Source: Litchfieldella rifensis (lineage in GTDB: Bacteria; Pseudomonadota; Gammaproteobacteria; Pseudomonadales; Halomonadaceae). Taken from it: a stretch of 64,000 nt of DNA. Made by a program: the position numbers and the translations under genes. The number at the start of each line of letters is the position of its first letter. The stretch's first letter is position 1. The stretch is from the NCBI RefSeq assembly GCF_042646605.1, contig NZ_JBHRUG010000031.1, positions 1 through 64,000 on the forward strand, in the 5' to 3' direction. The notes under the pieces were generated by a model. The model was not told the origin of the DNA and did no database searches. It saw nothing but the letters and a program-made list of their open reading frames with translations. Shown piece after piece: positions 33,343 through 41,874 of the stretch.

Positions 33343-34830
33343 GTGAAAGGGATTCGCGATACATCACCAGCCAGTCAGAGGTGGGACGTGTGGATAGGGT
33401 CATTGCTGGCCATGGGGTTCGCTGCCTATCTGGGCATGGCGGCCTATCAGGCATTCAAGCCGCTGCCACCGGGATTGAGCGTGGCCACCCCGTTACGCGA
33501 GGCCGGCGATATCGCCTTTCTCGTCGACGGAACCTACCGCGACGACACGGGGGCGCGCCGATTCGACCAGGCAATCTTCGATGAAGTCCTGGCGCTGGTC
33601 GGACAGGCCGAACGCCTGGTGGTGATCGACATGTTTTTGTTCAATGACTTCGCTGGCGCCGCGGAGGGCGACGATTTTCGGCCGCTTTCCGGGGAACTCG
33701 CCGGGGCGTTGATCCGCCGCAAGCAGGAGCGCCCCGATCTGACCGCGGTGGTCATCAGCGATCCGCTCAATACTCTCTACGGCGGTCTCGAGCTCGAGCA
33801 TTTCCAGGCGCTTCGCGAGGCCGGGGTGAGCGTGATCCTGACCGATCTGACCCAGCAGCGGGCGTCCAACCCGGCCTGGTCGGGGCTTTGGCACCTGTGT
33901 TGCCGCTGGTTGGGCAATAACAGCAATGGCGGCTGGCTGCCCAATGCGCTGGGGCCGGGCAAGGTCACGCTGCGAAGTTATCTGAACCTGTTGAATTTCA
34001 ATGCCAACCACCGCAAGACGCTGGTGGTGGACCACGGGAAAAGGTGGGTAGGACTTGTCACTTCCGCCAATCCACATGATGCGAGCAGCCGGCATGGCAA
34101 TGTGGCGCTGCGTTTCGCGGGGCCGACGGCGTTGGATCTGTTGGGCACCGAGCGTGCCGTGGCGGCCATGTCCGGCGCCGGCATCGACTTTCCCCAACCC
34201 GATGCCATGCCGGGCATGGTGGCGCCGGCCAGCGACGAGGAACGAGCGCTCCTGCAGGTCCTGACGGAAAGCAAGATCCGCGATGCATTGCTGGCGGCCG
34301 TGGCGAGCACGAAGGCGGGAGACCGCCTGGACATCGCGGTGTTCTATTTCGCCCATCGGCCACTGGTAGAGGCCGTGATGGCAGCGCACCGGCGCGGGGT
34401 CTCGATCCGGCTCCTGCTCGACCCAAACAAGGATGCTTTCGGGCTGGAGAAAAACGGCATTCCCAACCGACAAGTCGCCCACGAACTGCATCAGGCCGGT
34501 ATCCCGGTACGCTGGTGCGATACCCAGGGCGAGCAGTGCCATAGCAAGCTGTTGCTGAAAACCGCCGCCAGCGGCGAGTCGGAGCTGATCCTCGGCTCAG
34601 CCAATTATACGCGCCGCAACCTGGACGATCTCAATCTGGAAACCAGCGTGCGCCTGCTCGCCGATCGTCGCCACTCGGCTATCGAGGATGCCGGGCGCTT
34701 TTTCGAAGGTCACTGGCACAATCGCGACAGACGGCATTCCAGCGTGGATTACGCGGTGTTTGCCGACGACTCGCGCCTGCGCTACTGGCAGTATCGGATC
34801 ATGGAAGCCTCAGGCCTCTCTACGTTTTGA
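33343..34830 (+). CDS. Membrane-anchored phospholipase D-like protein
   Basis: A 495-residue PLD-superfamily protein with an N-terminal membrane segment (WIGSLLAMGFAAYLGMAAY, about 18-36). The first HKD motif is complete (NANHRKTLVVDHG near residue 230, followed by GLVTSANPHD). The second reads QCHSKLLLKTAASGE near 402, so the histidine and lysine are kept but the aspartate position is not, although SANYTRRN follows as expected. This resembles cardiolipin-synthase-type proteins, but the altered second motif makes activity uncertain. The GTG at 33343 has AAGGAGGGA upstream; the longer reading overlaps the preceding gene. It follows the acyltransferase/hydrolase pair by 46 bases. Confidence 0.87.
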   Translation: MKGIRDTSPASQRWDVWIGSLLAMGFAAYLGMAAYQAFKPLPPGLSVATPLREAGDIAFLVDGTYRDDTGARRFDQAIFDEVLALVGQAERLVVIDMFLFNDFAGAAEGDDFRPLSGELAGALIRRKQERPDLTAVVISDPLNTLYGGLELEHFQALREAGVSVILTDLTQQRASNPAWSGLWHLCCRWLGNNSNGGWLPNALGPGKVTLRSYLNLLNFNANHRKTLVVDHGKRWVGLVTSANPHDASSRHGNVALRFAGPTALDLLGTERAVAAMSGAGIDFPQPDAMPGMVAPASDEERALLQVLTESKIRDALLAAVASTKAGDRLDIAVFYFAHRPLVEAVMAAHRRGVSIRLLLDPNKDAFGLEKNGIPNRQVAHELHQAGIPVRWCDTQGEQCHSKLLLKTAASGESELILGSANYTRRNLDDLNLETSVRLLADRRHSAIEDAGRFFEGHWHNRDRRHSSVDYAVFADDSRLRYWQYRIMEASGLSTF

Positions 34831-34927
34831 GGCGACGTTCTGAGCGGCGCTCGTCCCGTGGCGCTCTCGACTACGCTTACGGTGAGTCGGTTACGCTTAT
34901 TGGTGAGTCGTGGGAGGAGGACCAACG

Positions 34928-35134
34928 ATGAACGAAGAAACCTTCAACCTCAGTATCCGCAAGTTCCTGAAGCAGGTCGGTGTCAGTTCTCAGCGCGAAA
35001 TCGAGCAAGCCGTGGACAGGGCCATCGACGAGGGGGACATCGATGGGACGGAGTCTTTTCCCGCGGTGATGACCCTGGAAGTCGAGGGACTCAACCTGCG
35101 GGTCGAGTTCGACGGTGAAATCCGGCTCGAATAG
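34928..35134 (+). CDS. DUF6494-type small protein
   Basis: A 68-residue protein of a small conserved family of unknown function (DUF6494 as I recall it). The typical sequence is NLSIRKFLKQVGVSSQREIE, then an acidic linker and two strands, VMTLEVEGLNLRVEFDGEIRLE. No signal peptide or membrane segment, so probably cytoplasmic. GGAGGAGG precedes the ATG at 34928; an in-frame start six codons earlier covers that site and is unlikely. Possibly part of the preceding gene cluster. Confidence 0.8.
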   Translation: MNEETFNLSIRKFLKQVGVSSQREIEQAVDRAIDEGDIDGTESFPAVMTLEVEGLNLRVEFDGEIRLE

Positions 35135-35203
35135 CGATCGCTGCCGTGCATTCTCGGGCCATGGCAGCAACAGCGTGGCTTGATCGCGGTACGGGAGGTC
35201 GTG

Positions 35204-36196
35204 ATGAAAGGCATTGCTTCTTTGGCGATGGTGCTGATGGTCGGTGGGCTGTTGGCCATGCCCGAAAACTCGCAAGCGGACTCGTGGGGTGAGCTCGAGA
35301 TCACCGAATGGCGCGTACCCTGGAAGGCGTCGCGCCCGCGGGATCCATGGGTCTCGAGCCCGGAGCGGGTCTGGTTCGTTGGCCAGCAGGGCGACTATGT
35401 GGCGGCTCTCGATCCCGGCAGCGGTGACTTCCAGCGCTATGACCTCGAGACGGGGACCGGCCCGCATACCGTCATCGCCGATCACCGTGGTGTCTGGTAT
35501 GCCGGTAACCGTGCGCAGCATATCGGGCGATTGGATCCCAGTAGCGAAGAGATCGAAAAGATCATGCTACCGGCGCCCGGGGATGCGCACAGCATGGATT
35601 TTACCCGACAGGGCGATATCTGGTTTACCCTGCCCAGAGCCAACCAGCTTGGCTTTCTGGACGCCGGCAACCGGCAGGTGACCCTATACGATGTGCCCAC
35701 CCGGGGCGCGTATCCCTATGCGATGATCGTGGGTACCGACGATCGTCCCTGGTCAGCCCTGCTGGGTACCCACAAGCTGGCGACAGTGACCCGCGGAAAG
35801 ATCGAGGAGATCGAGCTGCCACGTGCCGAGGCGCGCCCCAGGCGTCTGGCGGTGACCTCGGATGGTAGCGTCTGGTACGTGGATTATGCCGGTGGTTACC
35901 TGGGACGCTACGATCCCGACAACGGGGAGGTCGATGAGTGGCGGGCACCGGCGGCTGCCGATTCCAAGCCGTATGCGATGGCCGCGGACGATCGAGGGCG
36001 GCCGTGGTTCGTGGAAACCGGGGTGCAACCCAACCGCTTCGTGGGCTTCGACCCCGAGACCGAGACCTTCAGCGAGCCAGTCGACATCCCCAGTGGGGGA
36101 GGCACGGTACGCCACATGGTCTTCGATGCCGAGAGCCGGAGCTTCTGGTTCGGCACCGATGCCAATACCATTGGGCGGGCGCGTCTGGCCGAGTAA
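35204..36196 (+). CDS. Exported Vgb/streptogramin-lyase-like beta-propeller
   Basis: A 330-residue protein with a signal peptide (ASLAMVLMVGGLLAMPENSQA, residues 5-25, cleaved after the alanine). Seven-bladed propeller repeats carry the virginiamycin-B-lyase-like pattern: GPHTVIADHRGVWYAGN, HSMDFTRQGDIWFTLP, PYAMIVGTDDRPWSALL, PRRLAVTSDGSVWYVDY and PYAMAADDRGRPWFVET. The catalytic histidine and glutamates of true Vgb could not be assigned, and periplasmic relatives are usually of unknown function. GGAGG precedes the ATG at 35204. It converges on soxR with only 17 bases between the stops. Confidence 0.85.
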   Translation: MKGIASLAMVLMVGGLLAMPENSQADSWGELEITEWRVPWKASRPRDPWVSSPERVWFVGQQGDYVAALDPGSGDFQRYDLETGTGPHTVIADHRGVWYAGNRAQHIGRLDPSSEEIEKIMLPAPGDAHSMDFTRQGDIWFTLPRANQLGFLDAGNRQVTLYDVPTRGAYPYAMIVGTDDRPWSALLGTHKLATVTRGKIEEIELPRAEARPRRLAVTSDGSVWYVDYAGGYLGRYDPDNGEVDEWRAPAAADSKPYAMAADDRGRPWFVETGVQPNRFVGFDPETETFSEPVDIPSGGGTVRHMVFDAESRSFWFGTDANTIGRARLAE

Positions 36197-36213
36197 ACTT
36201 TAGCCAGGCGGAG

Positions 36214-36675
36214 TCACTCCGGGTCCAGCAGTCGCGGCCCCGGCCCCTCTTCGGACAGCTCGTCCCAGGGGTTGCGCAGCGGGCAGTCGTCCAGCGACAG
36301 GCAGCCGCAGCCGATACAACCGCTGAGCTGGTCGCGTAGCTTGGTCAACCGGGCGATCCGGTCATCCAGTTCCGCCTTCCACTGGGCCGATAGCTGGCTC
36401 CAGTCATCGGTGGTCGGGGTGCGCTCGTCAGGCAGCGTGCGCAGTGCCTCGCGGATCGAGGCCAGGGGGATACCGGTGCGCTGTGCGACCTTGATGACGG
36501 CCACACGACGCAGTACATCGCGGGGATAGCGTCGTTGATTGCCGGCATTGCGGCGACTCTTGATCAACCCCTTGGCCTCGTAGAAGTGAATCGCCGATAC
36601 GGCGAGGCCACTGCGCTTTGCCACTTCGCCTACACTGAGCTCCTTATGGAGACAACTTGGTGCAACTCTAGCCAT
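36214..36675 (-). CDS. soxR: Redox-sensing MerR-family regulator SoxR
   Basis: A 153-residue SoxR. The MerR helix-turn-helix is at residues about 12-55 (LSVGEVAKRSGLAVSAIHFY), followed by the dimerisation helix and the [2Fe-2S] cysteines at 120, 123, 125 and 131 (SGCIGCGCLSLDDCPL). Oxidation of the cluster by redox-cycling drugs or superoxide turns the protein into an activator. There is no soxS here; outside enterobacteria SoxR usually controls exporters and oxidoreductases directly. A near-perfect SoxR box lies at 36694-36711, between this gene and the divergent ABC exporter. AAGG precedes the ATG at seven bases. Confidence 0.95.
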   Translation of the reverse strand: MARVAPSCLHKELSVGEVAKRSGLAVSAIHFYEAKGLIKSRRNAGNQRRYPRDVLRRVAVIKVAQRTGIPLASIREALRTLPDERTPTTDDWSQLSAQWKAELDDRIARLTKLRDQLSGCIGCGCLSLDDCPLRNPWDELSEEGPGPRLLDPE

Positions 36676-36689
36676 CTTCGTACCTTCAC

Positions 36690-36720
36690 TTGACCTCAAC
36701 TTAACCTTAGGTTTTACGCT
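36690..36720 (+). promoter_or_regulatory. SoxR-controlled promoter with SoxR box at 36694-36711
   Basis: CCTCAACTTAACCTTAGG (36694-36711) differs from the palindromic SoxR consensus CCTCAAGTTAACTTGAGG at three or four positions. It sits between a -35 element TTGACC (36690-36695) and a -10 element TACGCT (36715-36720). The spacer is 19 bases, the overlong spacing characteristic of MerR-family targets. The promoter reads toward the ABC transporter. Confidence 0.85.
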
Positions 36721-36759
36721 AAGGATCTTCGTTGAACAACCTTCAGGGATCAAGAAGCG

Positions 36760-37770
36760 ATGACCAGCAATCTCGAAGCTCCCCTCCGACGCGCCGAGCG
36801 CGACACCGGGCGGGAGGTGGCGCCACCGATCGTGTCGGTGGAGAACCTTTCCAAGACCTATGCCTCCGGCTTTCATGCGCTCAAGGATGTCGACCTGGAG
36901 ATCCGCCGCGGCGAGATCTTTGCGCTGCTGGGTCCCAACGGTGCCGGCAAGACGACCCTGATCAGCATCATCTGTGGATTGGTCAACGCCAGTCAGGGGC
37001 GGGTGCTGGCGGATGGCTTCGATATCGTGCGCGACTATCGGGAAGCGCGCTCGCGTATCGGCCTGGTGCCTCAGGAATTGACCAACGAGGCCTTCGAAAC
37101 CGTATGGGCAACCGTCAGTTTCAGCCGCGGCCTGTTCGGCAAGCCACCCAATCCCGACCATATCGAGCGAGTGCTCAAGTCGTTGGCACTGTGGGACAAG
37201 CGCAACAATAAGCTGATCACGCTTTCGGGCGGCATGAAACGTCGCGTGCTGATCGCCAAGGCCCTGTCCCATGAACCCCGGATCCTGTTTCTCGACGAGC
37301 CCACCGCCGGCGTGGATGTGGAGCTGCGGCGCGAGATGTGGGAGGTGGTGCGGGGCCTGCGCGACAGTGGCGTGACCATCATCCTCACCACCCACTATAT
37401 CGAAGAGGCGGAGGAGATGGCCGACCGCATCGGGGTGATCAGCAAGGGCGAGATCATTCTGGTGGAAGAGAAACAGGAACTGATGCGCAAGCTCGGCAGC
37501 AAGCAGTTGACGCTGCACCTTCAGCAGCCACTCGAGACGATACCCGAGTCGCTGGCAGCCTACGACCTGGAGCTGGCGGCCGACGGCAAGGAGTTGATCT
37601 ATCACTATGATGCCAGCCGCGTCGTCGACTGCGAGGGTGGTGACGATGCGTCGGGGATCACCGCCTTGCTGGGTGATCTCGATGCGGCGGGCATTCGCTT
37701 CAAGGACCTCCACACCAAGCAGAGCTCGCTGGAGGAAATCTTCGTCAGTCTGGTGAGGGAGCGCCAATGA
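36760..37770 (+). CDS. ABC transporter ATP-binding protein (ABC-2 exporter)
   Basis: A 336-residue ATPase. Walker A is LLGPNGAGKTTLISII near residue 65, the Q-loop is GLVPQELTNE, the signature is TLSGGMKRRVLIAKAL near 158, Walker B is ILFLDEPTAGVD near 178 and the switch histidine is in TTHYIEE near 210. The C-terminal 100 residues are the extension typical of drug and polysaccharide export ATPases. It is coupled to the permease gene by a four-base overlap (ATGA at 37767-37770). The SoxR promoter upstream implies induction by redox-active compounds and a role in exporting them; this is inference. Confidence 0.95.
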   Translation: MTSNLEAPLRRAERDTGREVAPPIVSVENLSKTYASGFHALKDVDLEIRRGEIFALLGPNGAGKTTLISIICGLVNASQGRVLADGFDIVRDYREARSRIGLVPQELTNEAFETVWATVSFSRGLFGKPPNPDHIERVLKSLALWDKRNNKLITLSGGMKRRVLIAKALSHEPRILFLDEPTAGVDVELRREMWEVVRGLRDSGVTIILTTHYIEEAEEMADRIGVISKGEIILVEEKQELMRKLGSKQLTLHLQQPLETIPESLAAYDLELAADGKELIYHYDASRVVDCEGGDDASGITALLGDLDAAGIRFKDLHTKQSSLEEIFVSLVRERQ

Positions 37771-38528
37771 ATCTCTATTCGGTTCGTGCGATCTATACCT
37801 TCGAAATGGCCCGTACCGCGCGCACGCTGTTGCAGAGCATCGTATCGCCGGTGATCTCGACCTCGTTGTATTTCGTGGTCTTCGGCGCAGCGATCGGTTC
37901 GCGGATCACCGAGATCGAAGGCGTCAGCTACGGGGCCTTCATCGTGCCGGGGTTGATCATGCTGATGCTGCTGACCCAGAGCGTGTCCAACGCGTCTTTC
38001 GGCATCTTCTTTCCCAAGTTCAGCGGCACGATCTATGAGCTGCTGTCGGCGCCCGTGTCGTCGTTCGAGATCGTACTGGGTTATGTCGGTGCCGCGGCGA
38101 CCAAGTCGATCCTGCTGGGCCTGATCATCCTGGCCACGGCGGGCTTCTTCGTGCCACTCCAGATCGCCCATCCATTCTGGATGCTGCTGTTCCTGGTGCT
38201 CACCGCGGTGACCTTCAGCCTGCTGGGCTTCATCATCGGCATCTGGGCGGACGGCTTCGAGAAGCTGCAATTGGTGCCGCTGTTGGTCATCACCCCACTG
38301 ACCTTCCTTGGCGGCAGCTTCTACTCCATCGACATGCTGCCACCATTCTGGCAAGGCGTGACGCTGTTCAACCCGGTGGTATATCTGGTCAGTGGCTTCC
38401 GCTGGAGCTTCTACGGCATCAGCGATGTGAGCCTGATCGCCAGCCTGGCCATGATCCTGCTGTTTCTGGCGTTGAGCCTGGCGGTGGTCAGTTGGATCTT
38501 CAGGACCGGCTACCGGATCAAGCCTTAG
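37767..38528 (+). CDS. ABC-2 family transporter permease
   Basis: A 253-residue inner-membrane permease with six predicted membrane segments and the ABC-2 domain. The family region is EIEGVSYGAFIVPGLIMLML near residue 52 and later FLGGSFYSIDMLPPFWQGV near 180, LFNPVVYLVSGFRW near 205. It resembles the NodJ/YadH type. The start overlaps the stop of the ATPase gene, so the two subunits are translated together. A short hairpin follows the stop. Confidence 0.94.
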   Translation: MNLYSVRAIYTFEMARTARTLLQSIVSPVISTSLYFVVFGAAIGSRITEIEGVSYGAFIVPGLIMLMLLTQSVSNASFGIFFPKFSGTIYELLSAPVSSFEIVLGYVGAAATKSILLGLIILATAGFFVPLQIAHPFWMLLFLVLTAVTFSLLGFIIGIWADGFEKLQLVPLLVITPLTFLGGSFYSIDMLPPFWQGVTLFNPVVYLVSGFRWSFYGISDVSLIASLAMILLFLALSLAVVSWIFRTGYRIKP

Positions 38529-38536
38529 CAGGATTG

Positions 38537-38553
38537 TGCCCGCCTTGGGCACG
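38537..38553 (+). terminator. Short hairpin after ABC-2 permease gene
   Basis: GTGCCC at 38537-38542 pairs with GGGCAC at 38548-38553 over a five-base loop, nine bases after the permease stop. Weak T content follows, so termination is only suggested. Confidence 0.35.
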
Positions 38554-38619
38554 AGAAATCCGTTACCATGACGCCTCGCGGCCTCGTTGCCATTTTTTCG
38601 TCCGAGCCTAGAGGCGTTC

Positions 38620-39618
38620 ATGCCGATTCTGCACAGCATCGTTCATCGTATCGACAAGCCGTCCGACGAACAGCCGGCGGCATTGCAACTGGCCGAAGCC
38701 GAGCCTGCCGACTCGGATGCCATGGACAGTTTGCTGACCACCGTCAATGATCGTTACAACACCAAGCCCAAGGCCTGGGGGCATTTCGCAGAGACCGGGT
38801 CCGTCCCTTTCGCTGGCTGGTTGATGGCCTATGTAGAGAACGAGAGCGACTTCGTGACCTTTTCACACCGAGCCGCGGAAGGTTTCACGGCGCTGATCGA
38901 TGACCAGTTGTCGGTGGGTGGGTACCTGTTGTTCGCCCATTATCAGCAGGGCGACGTTCAGTACTTGACCATGGCGCTGCTGCACCAGCGCCATGGTGTC
39001 GGCATCAGTGACGCGTTGGAGGCGGTAGCGGCACCACAGTTGAACCTGGGTCAACTGACGTTGGCGGCGCGTATCAACCTGACACAATGGAAAAGCGACA
39101 CGCCTTCCCAGCAGTACCTTTCCTTTATCAAGGACCGCGGCGGCAAGCAGCTGGCCGAGCGCTTTGGTGAATGGCTGGGATGCCAGGAGGGAGTCGACGC
39201 TACGAGTGAAACACGGACCTTGTTGAAGGCCTTCAGCGATTACGTCGAGAGCGAGGATCTGGCCGAGGAGCAGACCCGCGAGAAAACCGATGCGCTAATC
39301 GAGTACGCCAGCGACCAGGCGCGTCGTGGAGAGCCGATTACCCTGGATGAACTGTCCGAACTGGTCGATGAGCAACAGCCGAAGGCCTTCTACGACTATA
39401 TCCGGCATCAGGATTACGGTCTGTCCCCCGAGATCCCGCCGGACAAGCGGACCCTGAACCAGTTCCGGCGCTTCGCCGGTCGTGCCGGCGGTGTCTCGAT
39501 CAGTTTCGACTCGCACCTGCTGGGGTCAGGCGTCGAGTATGACGAGGAGCGTGATCGGTTGATCATCAAGAAGGTCCCGACGCAGCTTCGCGATCAGATC
39601 AAGCGACGCCAGGAATGA
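38620..39618 (+). CDS. yejK: Nucleoid-associated protein of the NdpA/YejK family
   Basis: A 332-residue YejK homologue, close to the E. coli length of 335. Family features are the opening PILHSIVHRIDK, the central LFAHYQQGDVQYLTMALLHQ near residue 108, WKSDTPSQQYLSFIKDRGGK near 160 and the C-terminal GGVSISFDSHLLGSGVEYD. The protein binds DNA in the nucleoid; its detailed role is not settled. The ATG at 38620 has GAGG upstream and matches the family start; a longer reading from 38587 adds an unlikely leader. Confidence 0.95.
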   Translation: MPILHSIVHRIDKPSDEQPAALQLAEAEPADSDAMDSLLTTVNDRYNTKPKAWGHFAETGSVPFAGWLMAYVENESDFVTFSHRAAEGFTALIDDQLSVGGYLLFAHYQQGDVQYLTMALLHQRHGVGISDALEAVAAPQLNLGQLTLAARINLTQWKSDTPSQQYLSFIKDRGGKQLAERFGEWLGCQEGVDATSETRTLLKAFSDYVESEDLAEEQTREKTDALIEYASDQARRGEPITLDELSELVDEQQPKAFYDYIRHQDYGLSPEIPPDKRTLNQFRRFAGRAGGVSISFDSHLLGSGVEYDEERDRLIIKKVPTQLRDQIKRRQE

Positions 39619-39815
39619 CCCTGCCGAGGCCCAGGGGCAATCGGTACTTGCTGACATAGCGAATATCGACAACCTTATTAGGGAGTACCTCAACAAGCGG
39701 GTTACGAGGATGTCGCGACATTACAAGACGAGAAACGAGAGAAGGAGATGTTGCACAGGGTAGGTCGTGTGCCTTGTAGTGCAGCTGCGCCCGCTTCGTG
39801 ATAGGAGGGCGTAAC

Positions 39816-40352
39816 ATGAAACGCTTGTACTTCCTGACCCCTGATCTGGATACGACCGTCAATATCGCTCACGAATTGAGTGATCTGAACCTGACCAAGG
39901 ACGAAGTTCATGTCATGGGGAGGGACTGGAAGCACCTGGAAGAACGGGGTGTCAACAACGCGACGCTCCGGCAGACCTCGGATGTCGTCAATGCGGCGAT
40001 GCGTGGTCTCAAATATGGCGTTCCTCTGGGTGGCGTATTGGGAATGCTCGTGTACTTCATCCTCGGCGATGAAACCGGCGGCTTGGGTATCGTTTCGCTG
40101 ACCGTTGGCATGGGGGTATTCGGGGGGCTGTTCGGTATCTGGACCAGCACCATGGTCGGGGTATCGGTGCACGATGTGAAAGTCGACAAGTTCGAGCGCG
40201 ATATCAACAACGGGGCCTTTCTGATGATGGTGGACGTCCCCAATGACCGTGAGCGCGAGATCTATTCGGCCATTCATCGCCACCACCCGGAAGTGGTCAT
40301 CGATAAGGTCACCCCTCAGGAACGCCGGCACCACTGGGGGGCCGGTGCCTGA
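39816..40352 (+). CDS. DUF1269-type membrane protein
   Basis: A 178-residue protein. The N-terminal half is a small alpha/beta domain (KRLYFLTPDLDTTVNIAHEL, MGRDWKHLEERGVNNA). In the middle are two glycine-rich hydrophobic segments (GVPLGGVLGMLVYFIL and GVFGGLFGIWTSTMVGV), then a C-terminal domain with VDVPNDREREIYSAIHRHHPE. Related proteins are annotated DUF1269 or as stress-linked membrane proteins of unknown function. AGGAGGG precedes the ATG at 39816. Single gene, in the envelope/stress-related stretch. Confidence 0.78.
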   Translation: MKRLYFLTPDLDTTVNIAHELSDLNLTKDEVHVMGRDWKHLEERGVNNATLRQTSDVVNAAMRGLKYGVPLGGVLGMLVYFILGDETGGLGIVSLTVGMGVFGGLFGIWTSTMVGVSVHDVKVDKFERDINNGAFLMMVDVPNDREREIYSAIHRHHPEVVIDKVTPQERRHHWGAGA

Positions 40353-40370
40353 GGGACGGGGCACGGGCAC

Positions 40371-41186
40371 CTAGCCGAAGAAGGCCAGGGTGCGGACCTC
40401 GATGCTCTCGCGCGGTGGCGCATCCGGCGGTGTGGTCGGGTCCTGAAAAGCGGTATGTGGCGTAAAGCGGGCGCGACCGTCGCGACGGGAATCGTAGCCC
40501 TTGATCAGCAATGCCTCTTCACGACGCATGTCCGGGAAGTAGTACCAGCATTGCCGGGGGTGATAGGCCAGATGATAGATTTCCCCGACTCGCTGCGGAT
40601 AGACCAGATCGGTGGCGAGCAGGTCGCTCGGATCGAGTGACGAGGCATCCAGCAGTGCCAGCGGGGAGCGCTTGACCGGTCCATGGATCGGACGCCAGAG
40701 ATTGATCTGGGCTACCGGAACATCCGCCAGCGCCGTGGCCTGCTCCTCGCCCAGCACGTCGCGGATACGTTCCGGGCCGGAGTGCTCGGTATAGTCGTTG
40801 TGCGCGCGGCTGGCAGGGCCACGGATATTGCGTTGCTCGGCATCGGTGCGACGGGTGTGGTCGAAGATGACGACCCGAGTCGCGCCGGTGGCTTCCTTGA
40901 TCAAGGCTTCGACCTCGGCGTAATAGTCGCGCTCGACCGCCGCATCGTCGTAGAGATCGGCGACCGCCGTGTCGTGCTGATGCAACTCGAAGCCCTGCTT
41001 GTCCAGGGAAAGAGTGCCTGCCAATGGACGGCCGTCTTGTATCGTGACCTCGTGCTCCCTCATCTCGGCGAAGTAATGCGGCTCACCGGCGCCGGTCAAG
41101 GCCTCGGTATGCACATAGGGTTTGCCGTGGCCCTTGACCATGTAGGTCAGCGTCGTGGCGACGGTGGCTGTCTGGCGGTCGTTCAT
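40371..41186 (-). CDS. CmcJ/NvfI-type (AsaB/GA4-desaturase-like) oxidoreductase
   Basis: A 271-residue protein of the CmcJ/NvfI family, proposed non-heme iron oxygenases or methyltransferases known mainly from fungal and actinobacterial secondary metabolism. Signature parts are VIFDHTRRTDAE near residue 105, RAHNDYTEHSG near 126, AQINLWRPIHGPVKRSPLAL near 160 and HLAYHPRQCWYYFPDM near 207, which hold the conserved histidines and aspartate. GGAGGG lies before the ATG. No biosynthetic neighbours are visible, so the substrate is unknown. Confidence 0.85.
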   Translation of the reverse strand: MNDRQTATVATTLTYMVKGHGKPYVHTEALTGAGEPHYFAEMREHEVTIQDGRPLAGTLSLDKQGFELHQHDTAVADLYDDAAVERDYYAEVEALIKEATGATRVVIFDHTRRTDAEQRNIRGPASRAHNDYTEHSGPERIRDVLGEEQATALADVPVAQINLWRPIHGPVKRSPLALLDASSLDPSDLLATDLVYPQRVGEIYHLAYHPRQCWYYFPDMRREEALLIKGYDSRRDGRARFTPHTAFQDPTTPPDAPPRESIEVRTLAFFG

Positions 41187-41410
41187 GTGTCGTCCCTCCA
41201 GGAATGTTGGTAGCCACCCGACGAGGGTGGATACGACAGCCTGTTCAGGCTCTCTTTACCTGTATATGGTCTTGATCTCTCACTTTCAAATCGCACAGCA
41301 GTTGGCCGCTGGGTCGCCCGCCATCGCGAGGCGTGTCAATCACGGGCTGGTGAACCGCCTGTCCCGGACCAGTGTCGGATACTGATAAATGCTCAAGGAG
41401 ACCGCTGACG

Positions 41411-41860
41411 ATGCTCGATGCCATACAGCAATTCTTCCACCAGACCCTGGCCGACCCCACTACCACGCCCGATCGCACCTTGACCTTGGAGTTGGCCACG
41501 GCAGCCTTGCTGTGTGAGGTGATCCGTGCCGATTATCACACCGGCGACGCTGAGCTTGCAGCGCTCAAGGACATGCTGTCGCATCGCTATCATCTGAGCG
41601 AGGAGGCGGTGCAGGAGTTGATGGACCTGGCGGAACAGGAGGTCGAAGCGGCCGTCGATCACTACCAGTTCGTCAGCCTGATCAAGGAACACTACGGCTA
41701 TGACGACCGGGCGGAGCTGGTGCGCTTGATGTGGGAACTGGCCTATGCCGATGACGACCTGGACCCGCTGGAAGAACATCGCATTCGGCGCCTGGCCGAT
41801 TTGCTGTATGTCAGCCACCGGGATTTCATCCGCGCCAAGCTGCACGTTCGGTCGCAGTAG
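41411..41860 (+). CDS. TerB-family protein
   Basis: A 149-residue helical protein of the TerB type. Typical features are LLCEVIRADYHTGDAELAAL near residue 33 and LMWELAYADDDLDPLEEHRI near 108, with clustered acidic residues that bind metal in TerB homologues. Named after tellurite resistance, but most stand-alone family members have unknown roles linked to envelope stress. The ATG at 41411 has AAGGAG upstream. It is followed after 14 bases by the ExoD-like gene and likely forms an operon with it and LapA. Confidence 0.87.
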   Translation: MLDAIQQFFHQTLADPTTTPDRTLTLELATAALLCEVIRADYHTGDAELAALKDMLSHRYHLSEEAVQELMDLAEQEVEAAVDHYQFVSLIKEHYGYDDRAELVRLMWELAYADDDLDPLEEHRIRRLADLLYVSHRDFIRAKLHVRSQ

Positions 41861-41874
41861 GGAGGTGTCGTGTC

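Noticed and set aside
36676..37767. Minus-strand extension of the soxR frame to 517 codons
   Set aside because: SoxR is complete at 153 residues with a ribosome site. The extension is antisense to the ABC ATPase gene and covers the SoxR promoter.
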